From: Pyrenopolyporus hunteri
Taxonomy: Eukaryota; Ascomycota; Sordariomycetes; Xylariales; Hypoxylaceae
Reading direction: 5' to 3'
NCBI GenBank assembly: GCA_902806595.1
Contig: CADCXC010000009.1
Span: 930,001 to 994,000, forward strand
DNA: 64,000 nt
The notes under the pieces were generated by a model. It had not been told where the DNA came from, searched no databases, and saw nothing but the letters and a program-made list of their open reading frames with translations. How positions within the stretch are numbered: the first letter of the stretch is position 1; each line of letters opens with the position of its first letter. The position numbers and the translations under genes were made by a program. Below, in pieces: positions 23,201 through 35,171 of this stretch.

Positions 23201-25508
23201 GCCTTGTAGCCAATACCTCTACCCAGAGGTACTTTGTATAGCATCAGCTAGCCACCGGGAATAAACAATATCAAAGATACCCATCGATAGTGTTTAACGC
23301 CACCTGATATCCTGCAGTTGATATCTCATATTCACAACTCCGTGCCCCGCTAACAACGTATGTAAGTTGCATGGCTATCGCTCTGCCAAGGCCGCCACTG
23401 ATCTCGCAATAATACGAGATCTTCTATCTGCGGGCTGCCATGACTGCATAGTTGTCCGCGCCATGGCGCAATGATAGCCGGTGACTTCAGCGGTGATCGT
23501 CACTAGAAGGCTTCTATGGGGTTATCACGTACCTAAGCTGGGACGGTACATGGCTGAGTGGGTCGTGGCTAGATGAAATTCTCCTAAGCCACTGCAGTAA
23601 ACGAGTTACCTCTACTTGGAATTATGTACGGAATGTCCTTGATAGATGATCTCCGGAGACACGTTAGTTTACTTCCCTTTGAAGCTTATCCGACATATAA
23701 TAAGCGGTAACTTAATTTCTATAAAGGGGCCGAAGAGCGGCTATGGGATTTTTAAGAAGATCGCCGATCTATTAAGAGAGCGACTTCCCACCGTGGGGTT
23801 AATTCTTGCTTTATACATCCCGCTGCAAATCCTTAGAACCAATAGATTATGCGTTGTTGATCTGTAGCTTTCATTCTACCCTATCTATGTCTTACTCCGA
23901 AGCGAGATAATACGATCAACCCGAGCCCTCTCCCAAGGATGAGAGCTCTAATCTCCGACCGGGAGCATTCAGGCTTAGCGAATACATATCGGATCTCCGA
24001 GGCTCAACTGGCAACTCATCGGCGACCCGATCGGCGCGGGGGCGGGGGAGGGGCTCCTTGAAGAAGACGTTTGGCAGAGACTTTCAAATAAGGGCGTGGG
24101 ATAGAGCTAATGTTATTGTGATGAAAAAATAATTAGGGTATTCAGATAACACCCCGACCAATTATTTGAATTAAACTTCTTTGAATGTTTTCCCATCGAG
24201 ATCGTGGCGTCCTGCCGGCGGTGGACGTGGGGGGCATGTTTAGTGCCACCGAGGGGCAAGACATAGGGGTTGCGGGGAGGTTTCCATATTTCCGTGGGTT
24301 GGATAAACGAAGTAGGGAATAAAAAAGGGTAAAAAAGGCGAAGTAAAGGGGGGCTACGGTACCTAATTAACTGTGGGAAAAAGGAAAATAATAAAAAACC
24401 AAAAATTATACGTACAACACTGGGTATTCGCTGGTCGTCACCGACCCAACTACTAATCCAGCCGTATCTGGCTTATCTATGGGAGAGCGGACGGGATCCC
24501 GAGTTTTCCAGATCGTATGGTCGTACGTGATAGACCATAGTGTCAATTACATTTATATTCTATGCGTCGGCTGCTCGACTTCTAGTCACCGCGCCCCAGA
24601 AAGCCATTACAACTCATCCGCAACTCCAACTCAAACGGCCCAGTCCTAAATACAGAAATATGGGCCCTAACCATTGAAACACTATCTATATATTTGGGCA
24701 CATGGAAATGTGTTTCATATGCTAGTTAGGGACTCGTTGGATCTAACGAATTATATGCATCTCGTTCGTGAATTTGAACAGCGACTTGTCATTAGTGACC
24801 AGTCTCATGCCCACGTTCATCCGAAGTCGCATCGTAGCAAGCTATTAAAAGTTTTAAACCCGATTGGCCAAGTAGCCTCTATCGTTCCAGAAAGAGTAGT
24901 CTGGGATGCGTTAGGGCTTATTCGTCGGTTTATATCGGTGGTTCCATCGCGACGATACATTTCCTATGACCCGGTAACGCCAAGAGTTAGGCGGCCAATC
25001 GTCTTCTCTCAGCTTCGCCTAACCGAGTGCGAGATCGAGAACGCTAGGTATTACGTAGCTGAGCGAATCCGAGTCCTTAGGAATATCCGACGCATGTTGC
25101 GCACAGCCACAGGCGGTCGAAGGATTGCTAATTGCCCTCCGGTTAAGTCGTTTTCTCTAGACTTGAAGTCGCTTAAACTGCGAGATTATAGTAATCCTCA
25201 TGGCAAAGCTGTAACGGGGTTGAATGCAGGTTCGTGTGCTGTCCGATATTCAGGTATCGGCTCAGCAGGTTTCAAACACCAGATGCCATGATGGACTCGG
25301 CGGAATCGCCATCCGATTCGTGTATTTAAATAATAGAGATATCAGCCTCAATGTCGCGGTCGATATCGTTAGAAGAAGGTCAGAATACTTTGGAGTTGTT
25401 AATGAGAATTTTGATAAATACTCGTTTCTTATTTCATCCACTCACATCAGCTCGGCATCTTGGGTTTATCGGATTCATCCTATCACACTTCTTTCTAATA
25501 AGATTTGA
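14222..25508. other. 11.3-kb gene-poor stretch rich in CCTA/TAGG tracts
   Basis: No convincing gene, RNA gene or intact mobile element is seen. Open frames are short except one at 24674-25291, listed separately. The stretch holds repeated palindromic tracts of the type cctaggtaggtacc (for example 15655-15685, 17245-17275, 20270-20320), two perfect hairpins (21721-21749 and 22251-22272) and an A/T-rich patch at 24120-24420. Parts of 21700-23500 have coding-like texture but are broken by stops in every frame. Base composition is balanced, not strongly AT-rich, so heavy RIP is not evident. Confidence 0.55.
24674..25291 (+). CDS. Unassigned open frame just upstream of the RTA1 gene
   Basis: 205 codons, beginning ATG, rich in Arg, Val, Leu and Ser, with no domain, membrane segment or signal peptide that I recognise. 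By a rough estimate, a frame of this length could arise by chance once or less in a window of this size. It lies only 217 bp before the RTA1 start on the same strand, so it may simply overlap that gene's 5' leader. I list it at low confidence because it is the longest open frame in the gene-poor stretch. Confidence 0.2.
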   Translation: MKHYLYIWAHGNVFHMLVRDSLDLTNYMHLVREFEQRLVISDQSHAHVHPKSHRSKLLKVLNPIGQVASIVPERVVWDALGLIRRFISVVPSRRYISYDPVTPRVRRPIVFSQLRLTECEIENARYYVAERIRVLRNIRRMLRTATGGRRIANCPPVKSFSLDLKSLKLRDYSNPHGKAVTGLNAGSCAVRYSGIGSAGFKHQMP

Positions 25509-26598
25509 ATGGCTACTGAAATGTCTCTACCTCCCGGCGTTATCGCATTTGGGCCCGATGCTACCTGCACGCTAGATACCTGCCCGATCGAATGGACCGT
25601 CTACGGGTACCGACCGTCTCTCGCCGGCAACGCCGCCTTCATAGCTCTCTTCGCTCTTGGCGGTCTTATACATACTGTTCTTGGTATCAAACGGAAGACA
25701 TGGTGGTTCATGTGCTGTATGATCGTCTGTTCCATCAATGGTAGTATTGGTTACGGTGGCCGCGTCTGGCTATACTATGACCCGTTTAATTTTGTAGCGT
25801 TCCTGATGCAGATGAGTAGGCTTAACCCTTGCCCCTGATGATCTCTTTATAGAGCCGTGTTAACCCCGCGATAGTCTGCATCACGACCGGACCGGTATAC
25901 TATTGTGCGGCTACCTACGTCATCCTCGGCCAAACGTAAGTAACTCTGGAAGGCATTGGCTCCTCTTGGGACGGTGCATGAACTCACGGAACCTGGTTTA
26001 CGTAGTATCGCTTATTTCTCGCCCTCCCTAAGCCGCATAAAGCCAGCCTTCTTCTACTTTGGGTTCATTGCCTGCGATATGGTATCGCTGGCACTCCAAG
26101 CTGCCGGTGGTGCCTTGTCGAGCTCATCTGCTGGATCTAGCGACCTGGGAACCTACTTGGCGCTCGCTGGCTTGGCTTTCCAAGTTGCTACCATCATCAC
26201 CTTCAGCAGCTTCCTCCTTGATTTTATTATTCGGTATTTCCGATCCAAGGAGGGACAGATCGCTATTACCGTCCTCGGCCCCCGACTGAAGATATTCTTC
26301 GGGTTCATGTTCCTCGCGATGTTCCTGACCGTTGTGAGGAGTATATATCGACTCGTAGAGTTGAATCAAGGGTACAACGGCGCCCTGGTCAAGGACGAGC
26401 CCCTTTTCATTGCCCTAGAAGGAGTGTAAGTTGGCCATTAGCCCTTCAAACATACTATCGGCCTGTAGCTAATACTCGGATAGGCTCGTGATTGTGTCGT
26501 TTTATTGTTTGGCCGTAGCTCACCCCGGGCTAATATTTACGGCGAGGACAAAGGGGAACCTGCGATCCCGTGCCGGAGACGACATGGAGCTCCAGTGA
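25509..26598 (+). CDS. RTA1-family seven-transmembrane protein (lipid-translocating exporter type)
   Basis: Fungal RTA1-like membrane protein; relatives are linked to resistance to toxic lipids and azoles and to sphingoid-base export. Four exons: 25509-25815, 25875-25935, 26006-26425 and 26484-26598. The introns are 25816-25874, 25936-26005 and 26426-26483, all GT...AG and frame-keeping. The product is 300 aa, the family norm. Joins restore family blocks: FLMQMICITTGPVYYCAATYVILGQ (junction 1), GQTIAYFSPSLSRI (junction 2) and ALEGVLVIVSFYCLAVAHPG (junction 3). SLALQAAGGALS is the family's helix block with Gln and GG. Seven hydrophobic segments can be counted. The substrate cannot be read from sequence. 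It is the left edge of the accessory block, about 750 bp before the P450 on the same strand. Confidence 0.92.
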
Positions 26599-27350
26599 TT
26601 AATCTTGGTCCTTGTAATTATATATATTTCATATCTGCTGATATCTATACTGAGGCGTATTGAATGTGGAAATAGCATAGATTTGGCTACGGCGTTAATT
26701 CAAAGGAAATGGCGTCGGCGGAAAAGGAGGTCAACGCATCCAATTGTTAGATACCACTGTTTTATTTAGCTAGCATATTAAGATCTGTTATGTAATTGTA
26801 TTCTCAACCCTCTATTGCGTTGAGAAGCACCCTTTTCACGACTCTCGTCCCTCAGTCGGTGAGAGGTGCATTAGTGGGGTGGACAGAGCGGCACAGAGGC
26901 AGGTAGCGACAAGAACCAGAAATCCGTTGTCTACGCGTGGCCGCTTTCGGTACATAAGTAGCACGGCCATCCGCGCCACGAAGCAATAAAACGCGGGGTC
27001 AGCTAAGGGTCAAACAGTTACCTTAAAGCCATGCTCGTGAATCTAGGCAGGAGACTCGATGAGTCTTGTAGCCTCTTTCAAGATCTCTAGAAGTTGATAG
27101 CGTTGGGAGGGTAACGAATCTGAAAAAGTAAGTCTGAGGTTGGGTAGGTACTTTTGGGAAGGTTAAGGGTACGGAGGCCAATAAATGGCCGCTGTAGCTT
27201 GGCCCCAACACCGGAGTCGAACCAACCTACGGCACGGCATCCCCTGGATGGGGGCTGCAGATACGATACAATACCGCTCTTCGTCCTACGTCTGCCCTCA
27301 CTTTTTCTCCGTCATACCTAAGATGAGGTGGAGGATAAATTATTCAAGCC
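26599..27350. other. Intergenic between RTA1 gene and P450
   Basis: No gene is seen. Near 27205-27262 the minus strand has a T-loop-like string flanked by a partly complementary G/C stem, resembling the outer parts of a tRNA but only about 54 nt long with no D arm. I treat it as a chance or decayed fragment. Confidence 0.4.
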
Positions 27351-29172
27351 ATGCTCTGCGATTTTGTTCCACTGCATATAGCCAACCCGGGGGCACTGGG
27401 TGCCCTCTTTCTGCTTCTAATCGCTGTGCTGTGGCGTCGGTATATTGCCTGGCGTGATAGTTTCATATCGTACGAAGAGCGCCACGGCGCTGAAGCTGCC
27501 CCCTTAACGTTTCCCTACATCTTCCCGTTATTAGGAAGCTTGCCAATCACATATCTGTGGAATCCGAAAGCCTTTGTCTTGAACCCTAAGTAAGCGCAGT
27601 GGCTTAATTATTACCGCCGCCGTCTATTTACCCCCAACTAATCTTGCCACAGCAATTTCTTCCAGACTGCGCACCCTGTTTTAGTCAAGATCCTCACGCA
27701 AGAGTTCTACGTGGTCCGCGGGCCAGAGAACATCAAGACTCTCTTTAAGAATTCCTGGGCGTGTACATCAATTCCCTTCGTCAAATTTGCTCTTGGATAC
27801 TCTTTCGGCTTGCCAGCTAAGGCACTGAGCTTATATGACAAGGATGACTCCGGTAGTGGCCATGTGCCTTACCCGGGCAGTACCGTGGAGGCCCGCAATC
27901 GTATTGACTACCGTGTGCATCAGTCCTTAATCCGATTTCTGGAGGGGAAAGGGCTTTCGCCCTTTTGGAATAGGTTCACAGATGGTATCACGCAGCAATT
28001 GCATGATCTATATAATCGCATTGGGTCCGATTGGGAATATCTTCCCGACTTGATGAAGCTCGTCGAAGATGAGAGTACCATTTCACTCCTCAATGCTCTT
28101 TGTGGACCGTACCTCCTGAAGCTGAACCCGCATTTCCTGCAGGACTTCTGGGATTTTGACCAGAACTTACAGACTTATCTTCAGGGTATTCCTTGGTTTC
28201 TCGCTCCACGGGCTTACGCAGCTCGAAAAAGGGCGCTGAATGCCGTCAAAATTTGGCAGCAGCATGCAAGAGACCACTACGATGACTCGGCTGTTGATGC
28301 CGACGGCAATGATCCGTTTTGGGGGAGCAGCTTCTTTCGAGAAAGGCACGAAATGTTCCTCGAAATGGACGGCTTCGACTATGACGCCATCGCATCCCAG
28401 GACTTCGGAGCAATATGGGCGTAAGTCACGGCGCCCGTATCGAGAAGTTGGATTGTATTCGGCTAACTTTCTGCGCAGTGGGAGGAACTCTGTTGCTGCT
28501 GCATCTTGGGCTATCTTTGACATATATCGAGATCCTGATTTGCTCTCTAGCGTAAGAGCCGAAGTCGATGCGTGCGCGCTCAAGAGCGTAGACGGTCGTG
28601 TCCGGTTTGACATCGACCAATTGCTTCGACTACCAATCCTTCAAGCTGTCTACGCTGAGACCCTACGCCTTAGAATGCACTTTTACATCGTTAGAATGCC
28701 CGACAAAGTTGACATGAATATCCGAGATTGGATCATACCAAAGCGAAAAATCATCGTCGCGCCGACGACGGTCGCGCACCTGGATTCTAAAGCGTGGAAC
28801 ACCGGCCCAAATAACGAACACCCCGTCGACCAGTTCTGGATTGGGAGATTCCTCAAATGTCCTACCAAAACCGGCCATGGTAATACCCAACCTCACGATT
28901 CTGCCCGTCCTCCAACATTCTCCGTAAAAGAGCTCGAAGGGTCATGGATCCCCTATGGCGGGGGCCCCCGACAATGTCCCGGTCGGCATTTTGCGAAACG
29001 CCAGATATTACTCACTATTGCCTTGATGGTAAGCCTGTTCGACTGCGAAATACTGGAGGAGGGCAGGCATGTACGGGAGAACTTTACGCTCAAAGGGTTT
29101 GGCGGCGGCGTGTCGCGTCCTGTGGGCAGAGTGCCGATAAGAATGCGGCGCAGGAATAGGGGGGTAAACTGA
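27351..29172 (+). CDS. Cytochrome P450, class resembling CYP7/CYP8
   Basis: ER-anchored heme-thiolate enzyme. Three exons: 27351-27589, 27653-28420 and 28479-29172, with introns 27590-27652 and 28421-28478 (GTAAGC...CAG and GTAAGT...CAG). The product is 566 aa. An N-terminal membrane anchor lies at about residues 12-33 and is followed by a Pro-containing hinge (FPYIFPLLGSLP). The I-helix region reads IWAGRNSVAAASW (about 334-346), without the usual acidic-Thr pair, which is the pattern of the CYP7/CYP8-like group. The K-helix is ETLR (396-399). The heme loop is PYGGGPRQCPGRHF, with Cys502 as the axial ligand. An aromatic Tyr takes the place of the usual Phe. Sterol-like or fatty-acid-derived substrates are typical of the related animal group, but I do not infer a substrate here. 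Confidence 0.92.
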
Positions 29173-31271
29173 CATGGTACTAAATAATGTCACTTTCTAG
29201 TTTCGCCATGAGCACCGTCCACATAGCATTGACGACGAGTTGCTTGCTAGCGTGACTAAGGTACGACTTATTCTTAACTCTAATAATTTAAATAAGGGTT
29301 GTCCTGAGCGAGTCTTGCCGTATCTAGCTACCCTATTCCTACCGTAGTTTCTATATCCTACGTAAATACGGATACATATTCATGTTACAATAAATCGACG
29401 TTATTACCTGAATAACGTACGCACCCGAGTATATGAATGCGTTCGAGCCTTCATTAAGATTATCTAGCTGTCACCTAACTCATCGAGGGATAACTGTCTC
29501 GTGTCTCCACTATAGAATCAACTGCTCAGAGAGCTTGAAAGGTAGACGACCTAGACAATAGGGCCACTAGTAATTACTGTGACTAGAATATTAACCTAAG
29601 AAAGCAGACAAAGAGATTGTTAATGGAGTCCCTTCAACTATAATATTATTATTATAGGCAAACAATAAGTCAGTCACGGCGATTGATCTCATACATCCAA
29701 AGAACATCATTAAAAGTTATCGTGTGTAATTTATATTTAACTAGACTCCTTCATGGATTTTCTCCTCCTCTCCGGATTCGCTATTAAAAGAAGTAAAACT
29801 CGGATAAGAGTACACAGCAGAACAACTGTTCAGAGCGCAACTGATACAATACGAACCCAGAGAAAGCCTCCCAACAAGAGTATTCCAGTTATAACCTCCT
29901 ATTCATCCGATCCAGAGGCATGTCTTCCAATCAGTCTTCTCAGGGCCAGCAGCCTGCCTATGGCACCGGCGAATATGCATTTCAGGGCCTACTCCTCTCG
30001 ACACCCGTATCGCAGCGCGTGAGGGTTATGAATGAAGCCAGCCAATTAATGACACCCAACCCTAGCACACCGAAGCCTGGCCCATACACGAATTATGGCT
30101 CAGCTGGTAATACTTTCATGGGAGCTGAATCCTCTAAGGATAATAACGCTCGTTGATCCGGATCAAGCAGATGGGCTGGGGTGACACTACTCGCAGTAGG
30201 GCTCTTACTGTCGCCCCCTTCGGTTCTAGCGACATAGTATCATTGCAGGGCAGTTACTCGGTATAGAATAATAGGAATGCCAATTAATATTTTTATGAAG
30301 GAAAGAGAATGCGATGTGACAGGTATCCGGAAGAGCCTCGGATCGTGAGTTACCGGTAAGGTAGGTAGGTACCTATTGATAAGACCTACCCAATCCGGCG
30401 TCTTCTATTCGCTTGTATCGTACATATTCTAGAAGCCTTGCTGCGTTTCCCCTCTTCTCTTCATCACTTGTTTCTTCATCCCTCCCTCCCTCTCTTTTCC
30501 CCGAATTGCAGGTAATTACAGATAGGTAATGCGACCTTCAGGGGGCTGACCGACCCCTCTTTTTGGAGTCCCTTCGTTCGGTCGGAATGTATCGTGTCGG
30601 GGGGGGTACTCCGGGTGTGTTGAGTTTCCTATATAAAGTTGAAGTTCCGCAGTTCGATCTTGTTGCGCATCGAGGGAAGGAGGATTCGCCTATATAAAAT
30701 AGAAAAGGGGCGCTCCGCGGAGATACGTCGTCCGGAGATGACCCACTTTATTCGGCATTCGGGAGACGGAGTCAGGGAGCAGCCGTGCTAGTTGATCCAC
30801 CGCAGTGACTTGGTCCATTTTGGGAATTTTCGTTACCCAATATGACGCCAGGTGGACGGCCAATTGGTCATCGCGCCTCACGTATCCCTGACGAACCTCG
30901 AATAACCTTGAATTTCTTAGTCACAGAGTGTAAATATCCTTCTTGGGTCGCTCTTGGGCTTCTCTTTAGGTGCGCGCTTCCGCTCATGACACCCATGACA
31001 CCATATTACTATGCCCAACGATGGAAGGGGAAAGAAAATTAAACGGTGCAAACCCCCTTAGTGGCACCAGCGAGACATCGCCGAATCCAATAAATACACG
31101 ATCCGTTCGCTGCGAACATGGCCTTGCGCCGCGTTCCCGGGTCGCTGCTGTCGTTGGCTAATAATAACCCTACTCCCGTTCGTGCCAACACCTTCTCTTA
31201 ACCTTATCCTCTCGATACCCGACTCTACTGCCTCGTTGTTAGAGTCCTGACTCGTCCGACTGGGAATACAG
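29173..31271. other. Intergenic P450 to HPP gene, one possible small ORF
   Basis: 2.1 kb. The first 700 bp are AT-rich with nothing to name. A possible 78-codon gene is listed separately at 29920-30156. A GGTAGGTAGGTACC tract lies near 30358-30373 and a CCCTCCCTCCC-type pyrimidine tract near 30478-30500. Confidence 0.4.
29920..30156 (+). CDS. Possible small Ser/Gln-rich protein
   Basis: 78 codons from ATG (MSSNQSSQGQQPAYGTGEYAF start). No family is recognised. The N-terminus is Ser/Gln-rich, and the middle has LLLSTPVSQRVRVMNEASQLM, which could form a short helix. The C-terminal half is Pro/Gly/Asn-rich. There is no signal peptide or membrane segment. It reads more protein-like than neighbouring frames, and fungi have many such short proteins, but no splice or homology evidence supports it. 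Confidence 0.35.
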   Translation: MSSNQSSQGQQPAYGTGEYAFQGLLLSTPVSQRVRVMNEASQLMTPNPSTPKPGPYTNYGSAGNTFMGAESSKDNNAR

Positions 31272-32252
31272 ATGCCCTTCCATCCGGCAAAATGGCACTT
31301 CGAAATAGACGATTACCTTAACCCCTGGCTACCTCCCGCACCATGGAAGCACATCCCGTATCCCGTATCCCGATTCCTGGGCCACAGGCCCGAGCATCAG
31401 CGTCCTCTCGGCAACCTCGCCATGATCTTCTGGGCCTTCATCGGAGTCTTCTGCGCCATCCTCATCATCGAAGCCGCGAGCCATGCTGTCCCCTCTTTCA
31501 AGGAACACGGAGCCCCCATTATAATCGGTAGTTTTGTGAGTTCTTTTCCGACTGTCTAAGACCTGTCTCGCGCCACCGCCACGAGTTCGCGGGAAGAAGG
31601 GTCGGCTAACGTGGTTCTAAAGGGCGCCGCCGCGGTCCTTGAATTCTACGCCATCGAGTCTCCCCTCGCACAGCCGCGTAACGCCGTCCTTGGCCAGTTC
31701 TTCTCGTCACTCATCGGTGTCGCTATCAGGAAGCTTTTTGCGCTGGGTAAAATGTCCAGGGAAATTACGTGGGTTGCCGGCTCGCTTTCCTGCGCTTCTT
31801 CCGTTGCGGTTATGGCTCTGACGGGTACTGTGCACCCGCCTGCGGGCGCCACGGCCCTGCTCGCGGTAGTCGACGAAGATGTGGCCCACTTGGGGTGGTA
31901 TTTGCTGCCTGTTGTTCTACTCGGATGTGCTTTGATGCTGTCGGTTGCTCTGCTGTTAAATAATATCCAACGCCGGTTTCCCGTTTATTGGTGGACTCCA
32001 GCGGAGGTAGGCCGAAGGAAGAAGCATCAGCATCAGCAGCAACAACCACAGGACCAAGCCAACAATAGCGACAGCGGGAGTGATACTGGAGCCAAACTCG
32101 AGATTACAAGGACGCGTCATATGGAAGAAGGAAGGCCCGTTGTAGAGGAGCCAATTATAATCATAAAGCGAGGGCATGTGGCTATTCCTGACGAGTTATA
32201 CGTGTCACCCGAAGAGAAAATGTTTCTAGAAGAATTGAGCGGAAGGTTATGA
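31272..32252 (+). CDS. HPP-family integral membrane protein
   Basis: Two exons: 31272-31535 and 31623-32252. The 87-nt intron 31536-31622 (GTGAGT...AAG) is phase 0. The product is 297 aa. The HPP domain begins near residue 55 (FWAFIGVFCAILIIEA) and contains GAPIIIGSF|GAAAVLEFYAIESPLAQPRN across the junction, GHLF-like packing (IGVAIRKLF), and the signature TVHPPAGATALLA with His159. Four to five membrane segments are visible. A Gln/His-rich linker (about 238-250) and an acidic C-terminal tail ending EKMFLEELSGRL follow. Some plant and cyanobacterial HPP proteins move nitrite; the fungal role is not established. Confidence 0.9.
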
Positions 32253-32672
32253 CAGTAATATTAATATTTCACGCGGGTCTTCTTTGTGTTTATTCTAAGG
32301 ACAATTTTGATGTGGGATATTACGTACGAGATGATTACCCCTATTCAGAGGGGGGCTACCTCCTACCACGAAAGTCACTGCTGAAGAGTGGATCTAATTC
32401 TCACAATCCTCTACCGACAGTTTACCATTATAAATATTCTGGACATATATTATTCTTCGCGATTTAGCCTCCCTAAAACTTACCAAAAACATACCTAAGT
32501 CTTGAAGGATGGTCCCCATGAGCTAGCAAGTGCCAGCCCCTGGGAGTCATCCCAAAACAAGGTTTCTGGTCTTTCTATGAGGCTGATGGTTAGTGTATGG
32601 AGGATATATGACCAATCATCTCGGTATATCGGTATTTTTGTTGAGTGTTAGTCGGTTACGCGACCATGATAT
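32253..32672. other. Convergent 3' spacer
   Basis: 420 bp between the HPP gene and the minus-strand Cys-rich gene. I see nothing beyond likely 3' UTR sequence. Confidence 0.4.
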
Positions 32673-32930
32673 TTATGTACCCCCCAGCCTTCGTCTTATT
32701 TCCTCAAGCAGCACTGTTTCCTCGCTCACTCGTTCCCCTGAATGTGGGAAGAGCCGTTGAGCCTGTAACTCTTTCCGAGAACAAGTCACACACTTGGTAT
32801 TGACGTTCTGCACCGGGTCTACTGTCTTGTGGTAGCAACATATTCCACCTTTAGAAGCGCAGTGCCAGCTGACTTTGCGGTTGCCCGTATGCCCGCACGG
32901 GCGATGGAACTCTTGATAGACGGTACACAT
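32673..32930 (-). CDS. Small Cys/His-rich fungal protein
   Basis: 85 aa, intronless, ATG at 32930. Cysteines and histidines are arranged as in a group of short fungal proteins that start MC..(Y/I).. and carry a CGH element: C2, C12-G-H14, H23-C24, C31-C32, then a VDPVQNVNTKCVTCSR block with C47-x2-C50. The C-terminal half is charged and probably helical (SEETVLLEEIRRRL). The pattern suggests a small zinc-binding fold. The function is unknown. There is no signal peptide, so the cysteines are more likely to bind metal than to form secreted disulfides. Confidence 0.75.
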   Translation of the reverse strand: MCTVYQEFHRPCGHTGNRKVSWHCASKGGICCYHKTVDPVQNVNTKCVTCSRKELQAQRLFPHSGERVSEETVLLEEIRRRLGGT

Positions 32931-35171
32931 TTCGAACGTACCTACGTTTATGTTTGGAATTAGCTAGTTGGGAGCGTACCTACGAGTGAATGGTTCTACT
33001 TAGATTTGTCTGCGTAGGTAGTTACAAAGATGCCGGTTGCTGATATCGCTATCTTTCTCCAGTGAGAAGCTGGGATTCTAGATGGCTTACAATAGAGAGG
33101 ATACCATGACTCGACTTTGGACGTCCCGCTTAATATATTTCTCCGAGACAGTTTGGTACATTCTTCCTGTTCCCACTCAGGTATGCTGTGTGAATATAGT
33201 AAGAGAGAACATAGTTGACGTTACTGATGTGTATCTGGGAAACTGTAAACCCGCATTCGTTTCGTTTCAATATATACACGAATAGCACGAGGTACGGTAA
33301 CGGTCACTTAATAATTTACAAAGGTTCTTTTACCATGCTATTCCACGCAAAGGTTAACAATGAGATGGTTTAAAAATAGCCCGGGACCTCATAGCCGCCC
33401 TCTACCGGACTATTATTCAAGTATTACGGAAGCCATTGTTGAAATATCAATTTTAAACCCCCCAAACCTACCTCCCTCAATGCCTACCTAGGTATACACC
33501 TACCTCAATACCCCCAATTGCATAACTTATATATAATTAGGAAAGTCCCGGATACATACCCGATCAGAATCCACCTTATATATAGCCTTTGCTCCCAGAT
33601 ACCTCTTAGTGGGATTATTAGTCCTCCAATATATAGGTAGTAATCGGAAAACAACACAGCAATGTGTGGTATAGTATATACGTACTGAAAGAAAATATGC
33701 GACGATTCGGCGGGTTTCGTCGGACAAAGCGGAATAGCGTTGGATGTGAGTCGACGACAAAGATAGTCAAGACGCGGCGGTAGAAATAGCTGGTGAGTAG
33801 GGGCTATTAGCCTTGAGCTAATCGCCCCTGATCTTCGAAGCTCCTTTCAAGGCCGCATAGCGCCCCTTATATGCAAAAGTTGTAGCGAGCCCCTGTCCTC
33901 AGCCGGCCTACTAGCGTCGTCCACGTTGCAAATTACAGGTCCTTTGAGAGAGATTATTAACTGGTAGCGTGGCTGTCAGAATACAATATCTTTCAAATCA
34001 AAGGCGAAGTTATATACCGTCTTTGTCCACTTGTAAATTATTGATATTCAACTACGTTGCTCTAAGTCGTCCTCATGAGACGATAGGTAATATTCGCTGA
34101 ACCTCTGACGTGTTTACTCCCACTCACATCCGTTAGTGACGAAGGCTAAGAGAATAAGAATGAACATGTAGTGTAATAATGTGTGTTCTTAAACTATTAA
34201 CATTCTATAATTTGGACGAAAATTTGAGACTGGTAACCTGATTGACTTGGAATGGGTTTTATTACCAAGGTACCAAATCCGCCCACTCATATCCCCCCCC
34301 TTTAAATTCCCATAAGAACGCTCTCTCTCGGGACTCCGAAGTCCGAGATACTGCACGATTTCGATGTTATGTATCTTCTTGCTCGTACCGCATTTCTAAG
34401 CCGAACGGATACTTAGCCTCCTAATCTTTGTCCGCATCCGCTTCTTCAACTCGCCAATTCGGGCGGATTCAAGCCAGGTTAAGCCAATTGAGGATAAGGT
34501 AACTTCACATAATAGTAGGCCGGACACAATCCTATTTAGTCCATTTCTCTTGGTTCTTTGGCAACATTTTCGAACCGTACCGGAGTTTTGGTGGAACTCT
34601 CAGCCAGCCACATAAAGCCACATTATTGCCATGACTATTGCTAGGAACTCGACGGCTTCCGAAGCCTTTAAAGTAATACGGTATTTTAAAGTACAAATCG
34701 ATCGGTCTTAACTTTCTAATATGTACGGCAAGTACATAATAAGGTACCTAACATTTATAGTTCACCACTAGCTTTCCTGATATCTGAGTGATGCTGTAAT
34801 AGAGTTAAGACTATCCGCTTACAGTTAGATAACACCTAGGGGAGGTAAGGGGGGTGACCGCCCCGCTGGGGCTTTCTGAAACGACTAATGCCATTGGCTG
34901 AATTTTATTCAACGAATCAACAATTTTTTGTCGAGCATCCAGCTGCATGTCTTATTTTTTCCCTCTTCACACATTTTCTCCCCCCTGAGCATCTATACTT
35001 GTTCTGTATCTCTATATCTGATAATCCTAGCCCGGGAAGTGTTTGCGACGCGCGCAATCGAATCATTCCGAACGAGCCCGAGATAAGGCCGGCTGATTCT
35101 GTTCGGGGGACTTCGGGTTCCTGGCTTGAAAAGACTGGTAGCACGCGCTTCCATTGCTTCACAGTCGAAGT
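32931..35171. other. Intergenic upstream of MFS gene
   Basis: 2.2 kb with no supported gene. It has a cctacctaggtatacacctacctc tract near 33478-33510. The last 300 bp are open in several frames and probably form the 5' leader of the MFS transporter. Confidence 0.4.

Noticed and set aside
23343..23510. Text such as DLLSAGCHDCIVV followed in another frame by AMIAGDFSGD, reminiscent of a LINE endonuclease motif
   Set aside because: It requires a frameshift, the match is short, and no reverse transcriptase motif (YADD-like) is seen nearby.
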